Positions 1 through 7,956 are shown, counted from the first letter of the stretch. The stretch is 64,000 bases of DNA from Methylotenera mobilis 13 (GCF_000384255.1 NZ_KB913035.1:843362-907361), one strand, 5' to 3'. Notes: a model not told the origin generated them from the sequence alone. Numbers and translations are program-made.

Positions 1-1326
1 TCTTGTGTTACCCATGATAAAAGGCAACTCTTCATTTTTGAATTGCAACGAGCGACCGTCTGCACCTATTTTTAGTGCTTTCTGAATCAGATAGCTCTTA
101 TTCGCAAGATGGATATCTTCAGGCACACGCTGACCATTCGCTAAGTAATAAAGCTTTAACTTACCTCTGATAATAACGTCTAGTACTCCACCAATTGTCA
201 CTGCTTCATCAAGCTTCGTGATAATCGTACCATCCAAACCTTTACCTTTATAAGCTCTAATCACATCGGTTAATGTTTCACCAGTGCTAGTTGCGTTGAG
301 GCATAGCAGCTTTTTGATGCGAGCATTGGTATTGGATAACATGGCAATTTGTTCTGTCACCATTGTGTCGCGCTGACTCACACCGACTGTATCAATTAAA
401 ATAGTACGTTTGTTTTTTAGCTCGTTTAAAGCAATCTTAAGGTCGGCTTCATCTTTAACTGCATGCACCATCACACCAAGAATTTTTCCGTATATTCTTA
501 ATTGCTCATGACCACCAATACGATACGCATCAGTTGTAATTAAGCCTAAGCTCTCCGTACCGTGTTTCATGACATAGCGCGCAGCAAGTTTAGCAGTTGT
601 GGTTGTTTTGCCAACCCCAGTTGGACCAATTAATGCAAAGATGCCGCCTTGATCTAGCATGCCAATTTCATTTGGAATGCTATCTAGATTTTTGCTCAGA
701 ATAGATTTAACCCAGGCTAGTGCTTTTGCTTCATCAAGATTCGCCGGTAATTTTTCCGACAACATTCTAGCTAAAGCTGCACTGAACCCAGAAGACAGCA
801 ATATATTCATGATTTGTGTTTTTGTTGGGTACTGCTGTTGCACATTGCTCCAAGCAATAGTGGTCAACTGTGATTCAAACACATCGCGCATACTGCGCAT
901 TTCGTTCAAAATCTCAGTCATTTTTTGGCTAGCATCTAACATGGATGCTTGTATAAACGTATCTGGTGCTGAGGGGGCGTTTGTTGGTGTAACTTGTATT
1001 TGGGCTACTGGTGCCTCTGGCTCCATCATGTTTGGTACAAAAGGCTGTGCCTGATTAGTATGAAAGCCTTCAACCTTTTTATTAATAACAGAGATTAATG
1101 CCGATGGGTTATCTTCACCAAAACCCTCTGTATGGTTGCGATAAGATGCCTCCATGATGGCAGCATTATCAACAATCGCGTCTAGATCTTCTTCCTTCAA
1201 CGCAGTGATTCTATTTCCGCCCTCTACGGCACGGTTAGATAGAATAATGGCATCCTCGCCAAGTTCCATGCGCACTTGTTTAAGTGCTTCGCGAGAGTTT
1301 ATACCAAAAAATTGCTTAATATTCAT
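1..1326 (-). CDS. flhF: Flagellar biosynthesis GTPase FlhF (3' end outside the window)
   Basis: SRP-family GTPase that guides polar flagellum placement at the inner membrane. The frame is open from an ATG at 1326 to the left edge, so 442 codons are visible and the C-terminus is missing. The start MNIKQFFGINSREALKQ is typical of FlhF. The NG domain is clear: P-loop GPTGVGKTTTTAKLAARY, then DAYRIGGHEQL, then DTVG (G3 region), and TKLDEA near the end. A less conserved, mid-length N-terminal region precedes the NG domain, as in the family. It follows the flhD-like gene after 12 bases, so the two are probably co-transcribed. Identification is firm; only the end is unseen. Confidence 0.95.
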   Translation of the reverse strand, partial: MNIKQFFGINSREALKQVRMELGEDAIILSNRAVEGGNRITALKEEDLDAIVDNAAIMEASYRNHTEGFGEDNPSALISVINKKVEGFHTNQAQPFVPNMMEPEAPVAQIQVTPTNAPSAPDTFIQASMLDASQKMTEILNEMRSMRDVFESQLTTIAWSNVQQQYPTKTQIMNILLSSGFSAALARMLSEKLPANLDEAKALAWVKSILSKNLDSIPNEIGMLDQGGIFALIGPTGVGKTTTTAKLAARYVMKHGTESLGLITTDAYRIGGHEQLRIYGKILGVMVHAVKDEADLKIALNELKNKRTILIDTVGVSQRDTMVTEQIAMLSNTNARIKKLLCLNATSTGETLTDVIRAYKGKGLDGTIITKLDEAVTIGGVLDVIIRGKLKLYYLANGQRVPEDIHLANKSYLIQKALKIGADGRSLQFKNEELPFIMGNTR

Positions 1327-1338
1327 ACTAAATTCTAA

Positions 1339-1656
1339 CTAGGAAATTTGTTCAGCCGATTGACTAGCCAGCAGAACAGATGTGTGTAAATGCGCCTGAT
1401 CGCGATCTTTTGAATAGTTGGTCAACATACCCAGCACTGCACTGTCATCAAATCGGAAGCGTGTCAGCATCATATTCGTGCTGCTCAGCTTCACAACCTG
1501 CATATTGCTTAAGCTTTCCAGCAAATCGGCAATCTCTTTACTGATGCCTAAAAGGAACATGGCGGTCGCTTTATCTGAACTGATGAGTTGTTTAGCCATC
1601 ATCAAATAGTTGAGATTTGCGTCCTTAATTTCAGACATCATATCCTTTACATTCAT
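1339..1656 (-). CDS. flhD: FlhD-family flagellar transcriptional regulator
   Basis: Regulatory subunit of the FlhDC flagellar master activator family. The protein is 105 residues, the usual FlhD size, and carries the family core: EIKDANLNYLMMAKQLI, a region like DKAEAMFRLG, then KLSSTNMMLTRFRFDD. A longer frame opens at 1701, but the ATG at 1656 is preferred: it has AGGAAG at the right distance, and family similarity starts at MNVKDMMSEI. The next gene downstream is flhF, 12 bases away; no flhC is seen in the window. About 530 bases of non-coding DNA lie upstream. Family assignment is good; whether it acts with FlhC or alone is unknown. Confidence 0.85.
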   Translation of the reverse strand: MNVKDMMSEIKDANLNYLMMAKQLISSDKATAMFLLGISKEIADLLESLSNMQVVKLSSTNMMLTRFRFDDSAVLGMLTNYSKDRDQAHLHTSVLLASQSAEQIS

Positions 1657-2006
1657 TTTGCTTCCTAATTCGTTGTTTCTATTAAAAAAACCGTATTGCA
1701 ATTGGCTTGGTGAAATGTAACTCTTTAGTCTGATTCAACCAATGGGCAGTTGTCTATTTGTTTTGTAGGTTTTTGTCTTACATCTATGTGCTGTGCGATG
1801 TTCACCCAGAAGCTATTTATAAATAACCTTAGATGAACAACCGACATAAATATGCTATACATCTGAGTTATCGGTACACGTATCAATGCACTGGTTTAAT
1901 TGATGTTTGTATCGATACTATAAAGGATAGTAATTAAGATAATGAATATTTGAATTTAGCAGAGTGATACAGTCCAAGTAGTAAGCGTTAATCACAAATG
2001 CCGGGC

Positions 2007-2037
2007 AAAAAAATAGCGCTTCTGCAAAAAAGCGCTA
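2007..2037 (-). terminator. Rho-independent terminator, minus strand
   Basis: The arms TAGCGCTT (2014-2021) and AAGCGCTA (2030-2037) pair perfectly around an 8-base loop. The seven A at 2007-2013 become a U-run on the minus strand. It would stop transcripts coming leftward out of the island or tRNA-Met region before they enter flhD. Confidence 0.7.
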
Positions 2038-2120
2038 CTAAACTTTGAGAGAGTATATATTGCTAAACAACATATGCTTGCATATTACAAGGCAATAATT
2101 AATGAAGTATTTCATATGGT

Positions 2121-2153
2121 TAACGAATTGTTTCATTGTGAAATAATTCGTTA
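2121..2153. repeat. 33-nt near-perfect inverted repeat
   Basis: Fifteen-base arms (TAACGAATTGTTTCA and its complement with one mismatch) surround a TTG centre. There is no U-run on either side, so it is not a standard terminator. It sits 34 bases outside attL. Function unknown: it could be an operator or an RNA hairpin. Confidence 0.6.
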
Positions 2154-2187
2154 GCGAGGTTGTTGGGTAGTGGTCAGCTCTAGTAAA

Positions 2188-2273
2188 AAAGAAAAACGCC
2201 CCATTCTTTCGAATGAGGCGTCTTTATTGGTGGTGAAAGAGGGACTTGAACCCTCGACCCCAGGATTATGAAT
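2188..2273. repeat. attL: left 86-bp direct repeat with tRNA-Met 3' fragment
   Basis: Matches 9696-9781 over 86 bases with one difference (T at 2223, C at 9731). Positions 2228-2273 are a 46-nt fragment of the minus-strand tRNA-Met gene, from the anticodon loop to the encoded CCA. Positions 2196-2221 copy the tRNA terminator. The fragment lacks the D arm and 5' acceptor strand, so it is not a functional tRNA. Confidence 0.92.
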
Positions 2274-2334
2274 TTGAGCTGTAAGTTATTGTTTATTATT
2301 GAAATTGTACTAATTTCTTTTAAGAAACAAGAAT

Positions 2335-2425
2335 TTAGTAGCCAGATGATTGCTACCAATTTTTACATAGATATACTGCGTTTTAAGTACTTTTTCTCGA
2401 TTTGGGCTACTAGGTGGCTACTAAT
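2335..2425. promoter_or_regulatory. Left arm-type integrase binding sites
   Basis: Three copies of a TGGCTACTAA-like motif: inverted at 2335-2344, direct at 2405-2412 (partial) and direct at 2415-2425. The paired copy (GGCTACTA, two bases, TGGCTACTAAT) recurs at the right end of the island at 9661-9681. Repeats at both ends next to the att cores fit the arm sites bound by the N-terminal domain of tyrosine integrases. They also overlap the int promoter region, so they may autoregulate int. Confidence 0.65.
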
Positions 2426-2459
2426 TTTTTAACGAGAAAATAGTAGAACGGAGTATAAA

Positions 2460-3701
2460 ATGTTGCACAAATTAACTAAATCGTTTGTAGATAAAGTTTC
2501 ATTTGAACAATCAAGTCAAATTTTTTATCGTGATTCTGAATTATTGGGTTTTGGTTTACGCGTAGGTAAATCAGCAAAAGTTTATTATGCTGAAGCTAAG
2601 CTTCACGGAAAAACTGTCAGAAAATCTATTGCAAGACATAACGTTGTTTCATTAGATGAAGCACGCTCACAAGCTAAATCTTACTTGGCTGAAATCTCCC
2701 GTGGTAAAAATCCACATGATGAAGAAAAAGCCAGGAAAGCAAAATTAGTTACCTTATCCGAAGTGCTAGAGAATTATATTGAAGCTCGCGGCAATTTGCA
2801 GCGCAGCACCATTCAAGATTATCGACATACCTTTGATGCATATCTACATGATTGGTTAAAAAAACCTGCCATTGAAATATCAAAAGACATGGTAGAGCTT
2901 AAATTTCGAAAGATCAGCCAAACGAGCCCATCGCAAGCAAATAAAACTATGCGTAACTTTAGAGCGGTCATGAATTACGCCATTATGAAATATGAAGATA
3001 GTAACGGTGATTCCATCTTTAGGCATAACCCTGTTATCAGAATTACACAGTTACGTGCTTGGCATCGTGCAGTCAGAAGAGACACATTAATCAAGCATTA
3101 TGATCTTGCTCCCTGGTATCAGGCTGTTATGAACTTATCCAATGATTCAATCGCACCCAATAGAGAAGTTGTTAAAGACTTTCTGCTGGTTGTTTTGTTT
3201 ACAGGATTAAGACGAAATGAAGCTGCAAAACTCACTTGGAACCGTGTAGATCTTAAAGATAAAACAATCGTGATTAAAGACACCAAAAATCATACTGATC
3301 ATATCTTGCCACTCACGGACTTTTTACATGATTTACTGACTAAAAGAAAAGCTGAAGCAAAAACCAAATATGTTTTTCCGAATGAAACAAATACTGGATA
3401 CATGACGGATCCTAAAAAGCAGATCGCCAATGTGATAAAAGAAAGTGGCGTCAACTTTAGCACCCATGATTTAAGGCGTACATTTATCACGATTGCAGAA
3501 AGTTTAGATATCTCAGCTTATGCTCTAAAGCGGCTGCTCAATCATAAAATGACCAATGATGTGACTGCTGGCTATATTATTTCAGATGTTGAGCGTTTGA
3601 GAGTGCCTATGCAAAAAATTACAGATTACATTTTGTATAAAATTGGTCAAAAAGAAAAAGCTGATGTAATCCCGATTCATATGTTGCAAGCTAGCGCATA
3701 A
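2460..3701 (+). CDS. int: P4-type tyrosine integrase
   Basis: Site-specific recombinase that would insert and excise the island at tRNA-Met. It is 413 residues. An Arm-binding DUF4102 domain (about residues 1-85, with LLGFGLRVGKSAKVYYAE) is followed by a core-binding SAM-like domain (about 95-190) and a catalytic domain with all key residues: Arg in TGLRRNEAAKL, HDLRR, His in LLNHKM, and a Tyr in TAGYI. The ATG follows a GGAG site (ACGGAGTATAAA). It sits directly inside attL, the usual position. It appears intact, so the element may still be mobile. Confidence 0.93.
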   Translation: MLHKLTKSFVDKVSFEQSSQIFYRDSELLGFGLRVGKSAKVYYAEAKLHGKTVRKSIARHNVVSLDEARSQAKSYLAEISRGKNPHDEEKARKAKLVTLSEVLENYIEARGNLQRSTIQDYRHTFDAYLHDWLKKPAIEISKDMVELKFRKISQTSPSQANKTMRNFRAVMNYAIMKYEDSNGDSIFRHNPVIRITQLRAWHRAVRRDTLIKHYDLAPWYQAVMNLSNDSIAPNREVVKDFLLVVLFTGLRRNEAAKLTWNRVDLKDKTIVIKDTKNHTDHILPLTDFLHDLLTKRKAEAKTKYVFPNETNTGYMTDPKKQIANVIKESGVNFSTHDLRRTFITIAESLDISAYALKRLLNHKMTNDVTAGYIISDVERLRVPMQKITDYILYKIGQKEKADVIPIHMLQASA

Positions 3702-3757
3702 TACACATTGACATCTGTAACGTTACGCATTACATTGTGAAGCAAATACCATAAAAT

Positions 3758-4036
3758 ATGATTAAAACATTCAAACATAAAGGACTCAAAGATTTCTTTG
3801 AGAGTGGAAGCAAGGCAGGGATTAGACCCGATCACGCTTCTAAACTAAAGCGCCAGTTAGTGCGTTTAGATATAGCTAAAGTACCTGCTGATATGAATCT
3901 ACCAGGATGGAGACTTCATCCATTAGAAGGTGAATTAGCAGGGCATTATTCAGTCACTGTCAACGGTAACTGGCGCATGACTTTTATGTTTGATGGTGAA
4001 GATGCAATCCTGGTTGATTATCAGGACTATCACTAG
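3758..4036 (+). CDS. higB: HigB-type toxin of a toxin-antitoxin pair
   Basis: RelE/HigB-superfamily mRNA interferase, 92 residues, normal for the family. Family features are visible: MIKTFKHKGLKDFF at the start, LPGWRLHPLEGELAGHYSV in the middle, and the NGNWRMTF strand with the conserved Arg near the end. It starts 56 bases after int and is followed after 12 bases by higA, so the toxin-first order is that of HigBA. The pair probably stabilises the island against loss. Confidence 0.9.
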   Translation: MIKTFKHKGLKDFFESGSKAGIRPDHASKLKRQLVRLDIAKVPADMNLPGWRLHPLEGELAGHYSVTVNGNWRMTFMFDGEDAILVDYQDYH

Positions 4037-4048
4037 AAAGGAATTGAT

Positions 4049-4354
4049 ATGAGCAGAATACATAACCCACCACACCCTGGTGAAACATTGAGAGAAGATA
4101 TTCTTCCTGCGCTCGGCTTGAGTGTTACCGAGGCTGCCGAACAGTTAGGCGTAGCACGCCCTTCTTTATCGCGTGTACTAAACGGTCATGCAGCGATTTC
4201 GCCTGAGATGGCGTTACGCATTGAAAAGTGGTTAGGTGTCGAGAATGGCGGTCGTGCTGACTTATGGATATCTGAGCAAGCCTCATATGATCTTTGGCAA
4301 GCAAGAAGCAAATTTAATGCAAAAGTAACACCAGCAGAACTTTTAGTCGCCTGA
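4049..4354 (+). CDS. higA: HigA-type antitoxin
   Basis: Xre-family DNA-binding antitoxin of 101 residues that would neutralise HigB and repress the pair's promoter. It begins MSRIHNPPHPGETLREDI, the classic HigA opening. The helix-turn-helix is about residues 26-50 (SVTEAAEQLGVARPSLSRVLN), followed by ISPEMALRIEKWLG. An AGGA site precedes the ATG. It is followed by a hairpin (4371-4407) that could end the transcript. Confidence 0.92.
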   Translation: MSRIHNPPHPGETLREDILPALGLSVTEAAEQLGVARPSLSRVLNGHAAISPEMALRIEKWLGVENGGRADLWISEQASYDLWQARSKFNAKVTPAELLVA

Positions 4355-4370
4355 ATGCTAAAAACACTTT

Positions 4371-4407
4371 GAACTAGACCAGCTTGTATTTAAGGTTGGT
4401 CTGGTTC
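4371..4407 (+). terminator. Hairpin after higBA
   Basis: GAACTAGACCA (4371-4381) pairs with TGGTCTGGTTC (4397-4407) with one G-T wobble, around a 15-base loop. There is no clear U-run after it, so terminator function is only likely. Confidence 0.5.
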
Positions 4408-4421
4408 ATATCAACAAATAT

Positions 4422-4439
4422 ATGGTTTATATAAACCAT
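4422..4439. promoter_or_regulatory. 18-bp perfect palindrome
   Basis: ATGGTTTATATAAACCAT reads the same on both strands. It lies between higBA and the Mrr-like gene, about 190 bases before the latter. Perfect symmetry suggests a homodimer binding site, but no regulator can be assigned. Confidence 0.5.
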
Positions 4440-4632
4440 CACCCCAAAGAAAACCAATTAAATTCACGATGGATTAATTGCTATCCGTTTGAATCATATA
4501 ATAAATTCATCATAGATGAAGGCTGTGAAATCTAGGAATGATTCTTGCAATCTCAGTTTGGATAAAATTTACAGGTATCTAAAATAAGGATATTCAATAA
4601 GTAAATTTCAACGCTGAGAAATAGAGGCAAGA

Positions 4633-5757
4633 GTGCGCTATAAGAAAAAGAAAACTTCACTTTTAGAGCAAGTGTTAAGTTCCGATTGGAAGTTCTCGGC
4701 AGTATTGGCTGCAATCATTCTCGGATTTTCGTTTGTGATACTTCCAATAGTTGGACTTTCAAACAAAATTATCAAAACGCTGATACCGTTCATTCAATCG
4801 CTTTCAGTGTTGGTGATTGTATTCTTATCAATGGTTGCAATCGTCAAAGTGTTAGTCGCCATCATCTTAAAAAACAAAGAGAAAAGAAGTACTGATTTTC
4901 TTAATCCACGCTTGGCAAGATTTAGTGATCAAGATAAAGACAACAAAAGCTTTGATCGTGTAGCGCCATTCATTACGCATCAAGAAGAATCAAATAGCTC
5001 TGATCAGCCCTCATCCTCATCTTCTGATGTAAAGAAAAGCCACCAGTATGGTTACGCACCTGTCGTCAATCCAAGTTTAAATCGAACCAATACGCGAGTA
5101 GAACCGTTTATTGCAGAACAAAATAAAGCTACCTATGACACACCGAAAGTAGAAGATGTTCGGGATAAGTGGACGCTGGACTTTATCAACTCACTTGAGT
5201 GGAAAAGGTTTGAAGATATCACTAGTGCATATTTTCATGAGATCGGGATTAAAAATAAACAAACTGGTCTTGGCGCGGATGGCGGTATTGATCTACTGTT
5301 GTATGAAACAAATGCAGAGCTACCTGTGGCGATTGTGCAATGTAAGAAATGGTCAAATGTAGTAGGAATAAAACTCTTAAGAGAGTTTTTAGGCGTGATG
5401 TCGCATCAAGGCGTTACTAAAGGATATTTCTTTACGACTGATAAATTTAACCAGGAAGCAATCAAGTTTGCCAAAGAGCACAACATAGAGTTGGTAGATG
5501 GTAAAACACTCATCGCTAAGTTGCAGCGATTATCTCCTGAGTCGCAATATCGAGTTTACACAAACATCACAAGCGGTGATTACACTACGCCAACTTGCGT
5601 GCGATGTGGCGCTAAGATGGTATTAAGAAAAACAGAAGAAAAAGAATTTTGGGGATGCAAAAACTTTCCTAAGTGTAGAACAGTAATTAATATTAAAACA
5701 CCACCTAAACCTAAGCCACCAAGAAAGTTTGGTTTTAGATTAAAGAAAGTTAGGTAA
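4633..5757 (+). CDS. Membrane-anchored Mrr-like restriction endonuclease with zinc ribbon
   Basis: A 374-residue protein in three parts. Residues 15-80 hold two hydrophobic segments, then a polar linker follows (about 85-170). Residues 185-295 form an Mrr_cat fold (PD-(D/E)xK family) with WKRFEDITSAYF, the catalytic GADGGIDLLL, and QCKKW. Near residue 317 begins a C4 zinc ribbon of the topoisomerase type (CVRCG ... CKNFPKC). Mrr-type nucleases cut foreign or modified DNA; the membrane anchor suggests action on incoming DNA. The start is GTG with AGAGG upstream. It is followed after 18 bases by the unknown gene at 5776, probably in one operon. Target specificity is unknown. Confidence 0.82.
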   Translation: MRYKKKKTSLLEQVLSSDWKFSAVLAAIILGFSFVILPIVGLSNKIIKTLIPFIQSLSVLVIVFLSMVAIVKVLVAIILKNKEKRSTDFLNPRLARFSDQDKDNKSFDRVAPFITHQEESNSSDQPSSSSSDVKKSHQYGYAPVVNPSLNRTNTRVEPFIAEQNKATYDTPKVEDVRDKWTLDFINSLEWKRFEDITSAYFHEIGIKNKQTGLGADGGIDLLLYETNAELPVAIVQCKKWSNVVGIKLLREFLGVMSHQGVTKGYFFTTDKFNQEAIKFAKEHNIELVDGKTLIAKLQRLSPESQYRVYTNITSGDYTTPTCVRCGAKMVLRKTEEKEFWGCKNFPKCRTVINIKTPPKPKPPRKFGFRLKKVR

Positions 5758-5775
5758 GATTTCAGGAGTTGTTCA

Positions 5776-6603
5776 GTGGCGAAGATGCAAGATTTTTCTA
5801 AGATAAGTTTGTGGGACATATGTCACTATTGGCATGGATACAATCCACAAACGACTCTACCTTCGAGGCTACCAACGAAGGTTCAAATGTCTATTAGATC
5901 ACTGTCGCTTAAACTTTCAAAAACGCTATATTTTAGGATTAATGTAAACACTATTCCATATCGAGTGTTCTATGAGGAACCTACACCAGTTAGATATATC
6001 GCGCGTATCTATCAACGTGAATTAGAAAATGCCTATACGGGAAAACGGTATAAGAAAAAATTTCTACAAAGCATTGAAATCGGTCGATTAAGTCTACTTA
6101 AATGGTGCCAAGAGACAAACACGCCAGCCCCCAGTTTTTGGTTTGATGAAAATGATCCAATACTAGCCAAACCTGTAGAAAGTCCATTCTTTGATTGGTC
6201 TGAAGATGAAAAAAGAAAACATGGCTATTTTGCACTTTTTGAGACCGCTGAATCTGATCCTAAAGTAAAGGCGAGCAGTCAATATCCCGATATTAACCCA
6301 TCGTCTTTTGATAGCACTGAATTTAAAGAAAAAGATAACATCATCAAGAAAGCATTGAGCGAGCTAAATTCGAAAAATGCAAAATCACGTTATGTAGCGG
6401 CAGATAAAATTAAAAGTGACTACAAAGATTTTTTTAGAGCGAATGAATCTAAATATAAATACAAAAGCCATGCTGCGCGAGACTTCTTTAATAATCTAAA
6501 CGAAAAAGATAAAAAAGAGATTGTTCCTACATATTTTGAAAAGAACCATGAGCGCTGCCTAGAAAAGGCTGTCCTTAACCTGAATAAGGTATTGAAAGAC
6601 TAG
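5776..6603 (+). CDS. Hypothetical protein, island cargo
   Basis: I do not recognise this 275-residue protein. It starts with GTG preceded by AGGAG, 18 bases after the Mrr-like gene. The N-terminal third includes the aromatic stretch SLWDICHYWHGYNP, in the style of phage or plasmid 'site' proteins. The C-terminal half is very rich in Lys, Asp and Glu (for example KEKDNIIKKALSELNSKNAK) and probably helical. There is no signal peptide, membrane segment or catalytic motif that I can see. Position suggests it works with the nuclease before it, as an immunity or accessory factor, but that is inference. Confidence 0.7.
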   Translation: MAKMQDFSKISLWDICHYWHGYNPQTTLPSRLPTKVQMSIRSLSLKLSKTLYFRINVNTIPYRVFYEEPTPVRYIARIYQRELENAYTGKRYKKKFLQSIEIGRLSLLKWCQETNTPAPSFWFDENDPILAKPVESPFFDWSEDEKRKHGYFALFETAESDPKVKASSQYPDINPSSFDSTEFKEKDNIIKKALSELNSKNAKSRYVAADKIKSDYKDFFRANESKYKYKSHAARDFFNNLNEKDKKEIVPTYFEKNHERCLEKAVLNLNKVLKD

Positions 6604-6613
6604 TTCGTTATAT

Positions 6614-6649
6614 ATCTGCGCGCACACGTATATACCTATGCGCGCAGAT
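6614..6649. repeat. 11-bp perfect inverted repeat, candidate dso or terminator
   Basis: ATCTGCGCGCA (6614-6624) and its exact complement (6639-6649) enclose a 14-base AT-rich loop. It lies just after the hypothetical gene and before alpA-rep. There is no U-run. A GC-rich stem with an AT loop upstream of an HUH Rep gene is the shape of a double-strand origin, but a terminator is also possible. Confidence 0.6.
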
Positions 6650-6681
6650 GTAATTTCAACACTATTCAATAGCCAGCAAAC

Positions 6682-6712
6682 TGTGTCCTCCATTTACCAA
6701 ATAAAGGACACA
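6682..6712. promoter_or_regulatory. Inverted repeat over the alpA ribosome site
   Basis: TGTGTCCT (6682-6689) pairs with AGGACACA (6705-6712). The right arm contains the AGGA that serves the ATG at 6718. Either a protein binding this DNA or the folded RNA would control the alpA-rep pair. A related repeat (TGTCCTTTA/TAAAGGACA) follows rep at 7930-7956. Confidence 0.55.
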
Positions 6713-6717
6713 ACAAA

Positions 6718-6927
6718 ATGCAAATTCAAACTGAACTGCTGCATACCAAAGATGCAGCAAAATTTCTTAATGTCAGCGTGGCTTTCTTAGAGCGAGATCG
6801 CTGGGCTGGTGCAAGAATCCCATTTGTCAAAGTGGGATCGCGTGCCGTGCGTTATCGCTTAGATGATCTACAAGCGTATATCAATAATCAACGCCAAGAC
6901 TCTGTATTGGAGTCTCGCCATGATTAA
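6718..6927 (+). CDS. AlpA/excisionase-like HTH protein
   Basis: A 69-residue MerR/AlpA-type winged-helix protein (HTH_17). The HTH runs LLHTKDAAKFLNVSVAFLER with a following VRYRLDDLQAYI. Proteins of this class act as excisionases or as activators of excision and replication genes on integrative elements. Its last 8 bases overlap the rep start, so the two are translationally coupled. It could set the switch between integrated and replicating states. Confidence 0.85.
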   Translation: MQIQTELLHTKDAAKFLNVSVAFLERDRWAGARIPFVKVGSRAVRYRLDDLQAYINNQRQDSVLESRHD

Positions 6928-7870
6928 TTTGGATAAATTTATCATTGGTGGCGAGGTGGTGCATGAAACCTTGCCCTCTGACCATCCTTTGGTGAGAGGG
7001 CAGCCAATCAATACGCCTATCTACGAACAAGACTATCAATGGCGTTTAAAAATACAAGCATTTACCCAAGGCGGATTTGAAGCTAAAGCGGTATTAGTCA
7101 ACCGCAACCACTTAAACCGTTTGGTCAATCTCAATCGAGAGCGCGGTAAGCGACCAGCACCTAAAGAGAAAGACGAAGAGGCAATCAAAAGAGATTTAGA
7201 AAAGTGTGCTTACCGTGCTGCTAGAAGAGTACGCCATCTTTGTTTAGAAATACGTGCAGATCGCTTACTGACGCTGACTAGTCGCAAATTACTGACTGAC
7301 TATGATCAGCTCACGGCTACCTGGAAACGTTTTATGCGCTTATTAGAAAGTGCTGGCGAGTCGTTTGAATATGTCGCTGTGCCAGAGCTACATAAAAACG
7401 GGGAACATTACCATATTCATGCTGCGATTAATGGCTTTGCTCGCGTCGAACTGCTGCGTAAATGCTGGCAGATTGCGCTAGGTGGAAAAGGTGACGAAAG
7501 GGGAGTAAACGCGCTTGGCAATGTTGATATTAAATCGACAAGGCGTAAGGGTCAGCACAAAAGTAAACAAGCCATAGGCGTTGCAAAATACATCTCTAAG
7601 TACATTACCAAAAGCTACATTGAACATCATCAATTCAACCGAAAACGCTACTGGGCGCCACGCTCTATTAAGCTGCCAGAGACTACTGCAGAGTGGATGC
7701 AAGCTGAGTATTTAGCTGACGCTGTGCAAGAGCTTTATTCACGGTTTGATACTGTCATTATGGTTGAAGCAGTAAAAGACAGAAGCTTATACATCACAGA
7801 AGCAAACGTACCAATGATTTTCATGCGTTATTTACCAAACGAAGAAAAACCTTTACCAACGCCATTTTAG
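6920..7870 (+). CDS. rep: HUH rolling-circle replication initiator
   Basis: Replication initiator that would nick the plus origin and bind the 5' end through Tyr. The chosen ATG at 6920 has GGAG upstream and overlaps alpA; a longer frame from 6863 has no support. Of 316 residues, motif 1 (LTLTSR, about residue 118) and the HUH motif in HKNGEHYHIHAAINGF (about 157-172) are clear. The Tyr motif is AKYISKYITKSY (about 221-232). This is the layout of phage and plasmid Rep proteins of the G2P/VP4 type. No helicase domain is present, so the host helicase must serve. Inside a tRNA-integrated element this implies replication after excision. Confidence 0.85.
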   Translation: MINLDKFIIGGEVVHETLPSDHPLVRGQPINTPIYEQDYQWRLKIQAFTQGGFEAKAVLVNRNHLNRLVNLNRERGKRPAPKEKDEEAIKRDLEKCAYRAARRVRHLCLEIRADRLLTLTSRKLLTDYDQLTATWKRFMRLLESAGESFEYVAVPELHKNGEHYHIHAAINGFARVELLRKCWQIALGGKGDERGVNALGNVDIKSTRRKGQHKSKQAIGVAKYISKYITKSYIEHHQFNRKRYWAPRSIKLPETTAEWMQAEYLADAVQELYSRFDTVIMVEAVKDRSLYITEANVPMIFMRYLPNEEKPLPTPF

Positions 7871-7956
7871 GCATCGGTCGCACGCACCGCGCGCCACGCG
7901 TCGGCGTGCCGCACGGAGCGGAGCGACGGTGTCCTTTAGACTAGATATAAAGGACA
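7871..7956. terminator. GC-rich hairpins and bidirectional terminator between convergent genes
   Basis: The segment 7871-7929 is far richer in GC than its neighbours and holds CACGC/GCGTG (7895-7908). It is followed by the inverted repeat TGTCCTTTA (7930-7938) and TAAAGGACA (7948-7956) with a 9-base loop. The site separates the convergent rep and ATPase genes, so it can stop both. The compositional break also fits an origin or recombination site. Confidence 0.5.

Larger units (their letters stand above)
1657..2187. other. Intergenic region upstream of flhD
   Basis: No coding frame with a ribosome site was found here. The part next to 1656 must hold the flhD promoter, but I could not pick a convincing -35/-10 pair. 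The region holds a minus-strand terminator (2007-2037) and a strong hairpin (2121-2153), both listed separately. Its right end is the junction with the genomic island at 2188. Confidence 0.5.

Noticed and set aside
2228-2273. A second tRNA-Met gene
   Set aside because: Only the 3' 46 bases match; the D arm and 5' acceptor strand are missing. It is the attL copy of the island core.
3758-4354. RelBE or MazEF system
   Set aside because: Toxin-first order, the HigA opening HPGETLRED and the HigB-type tail point to HigBA.
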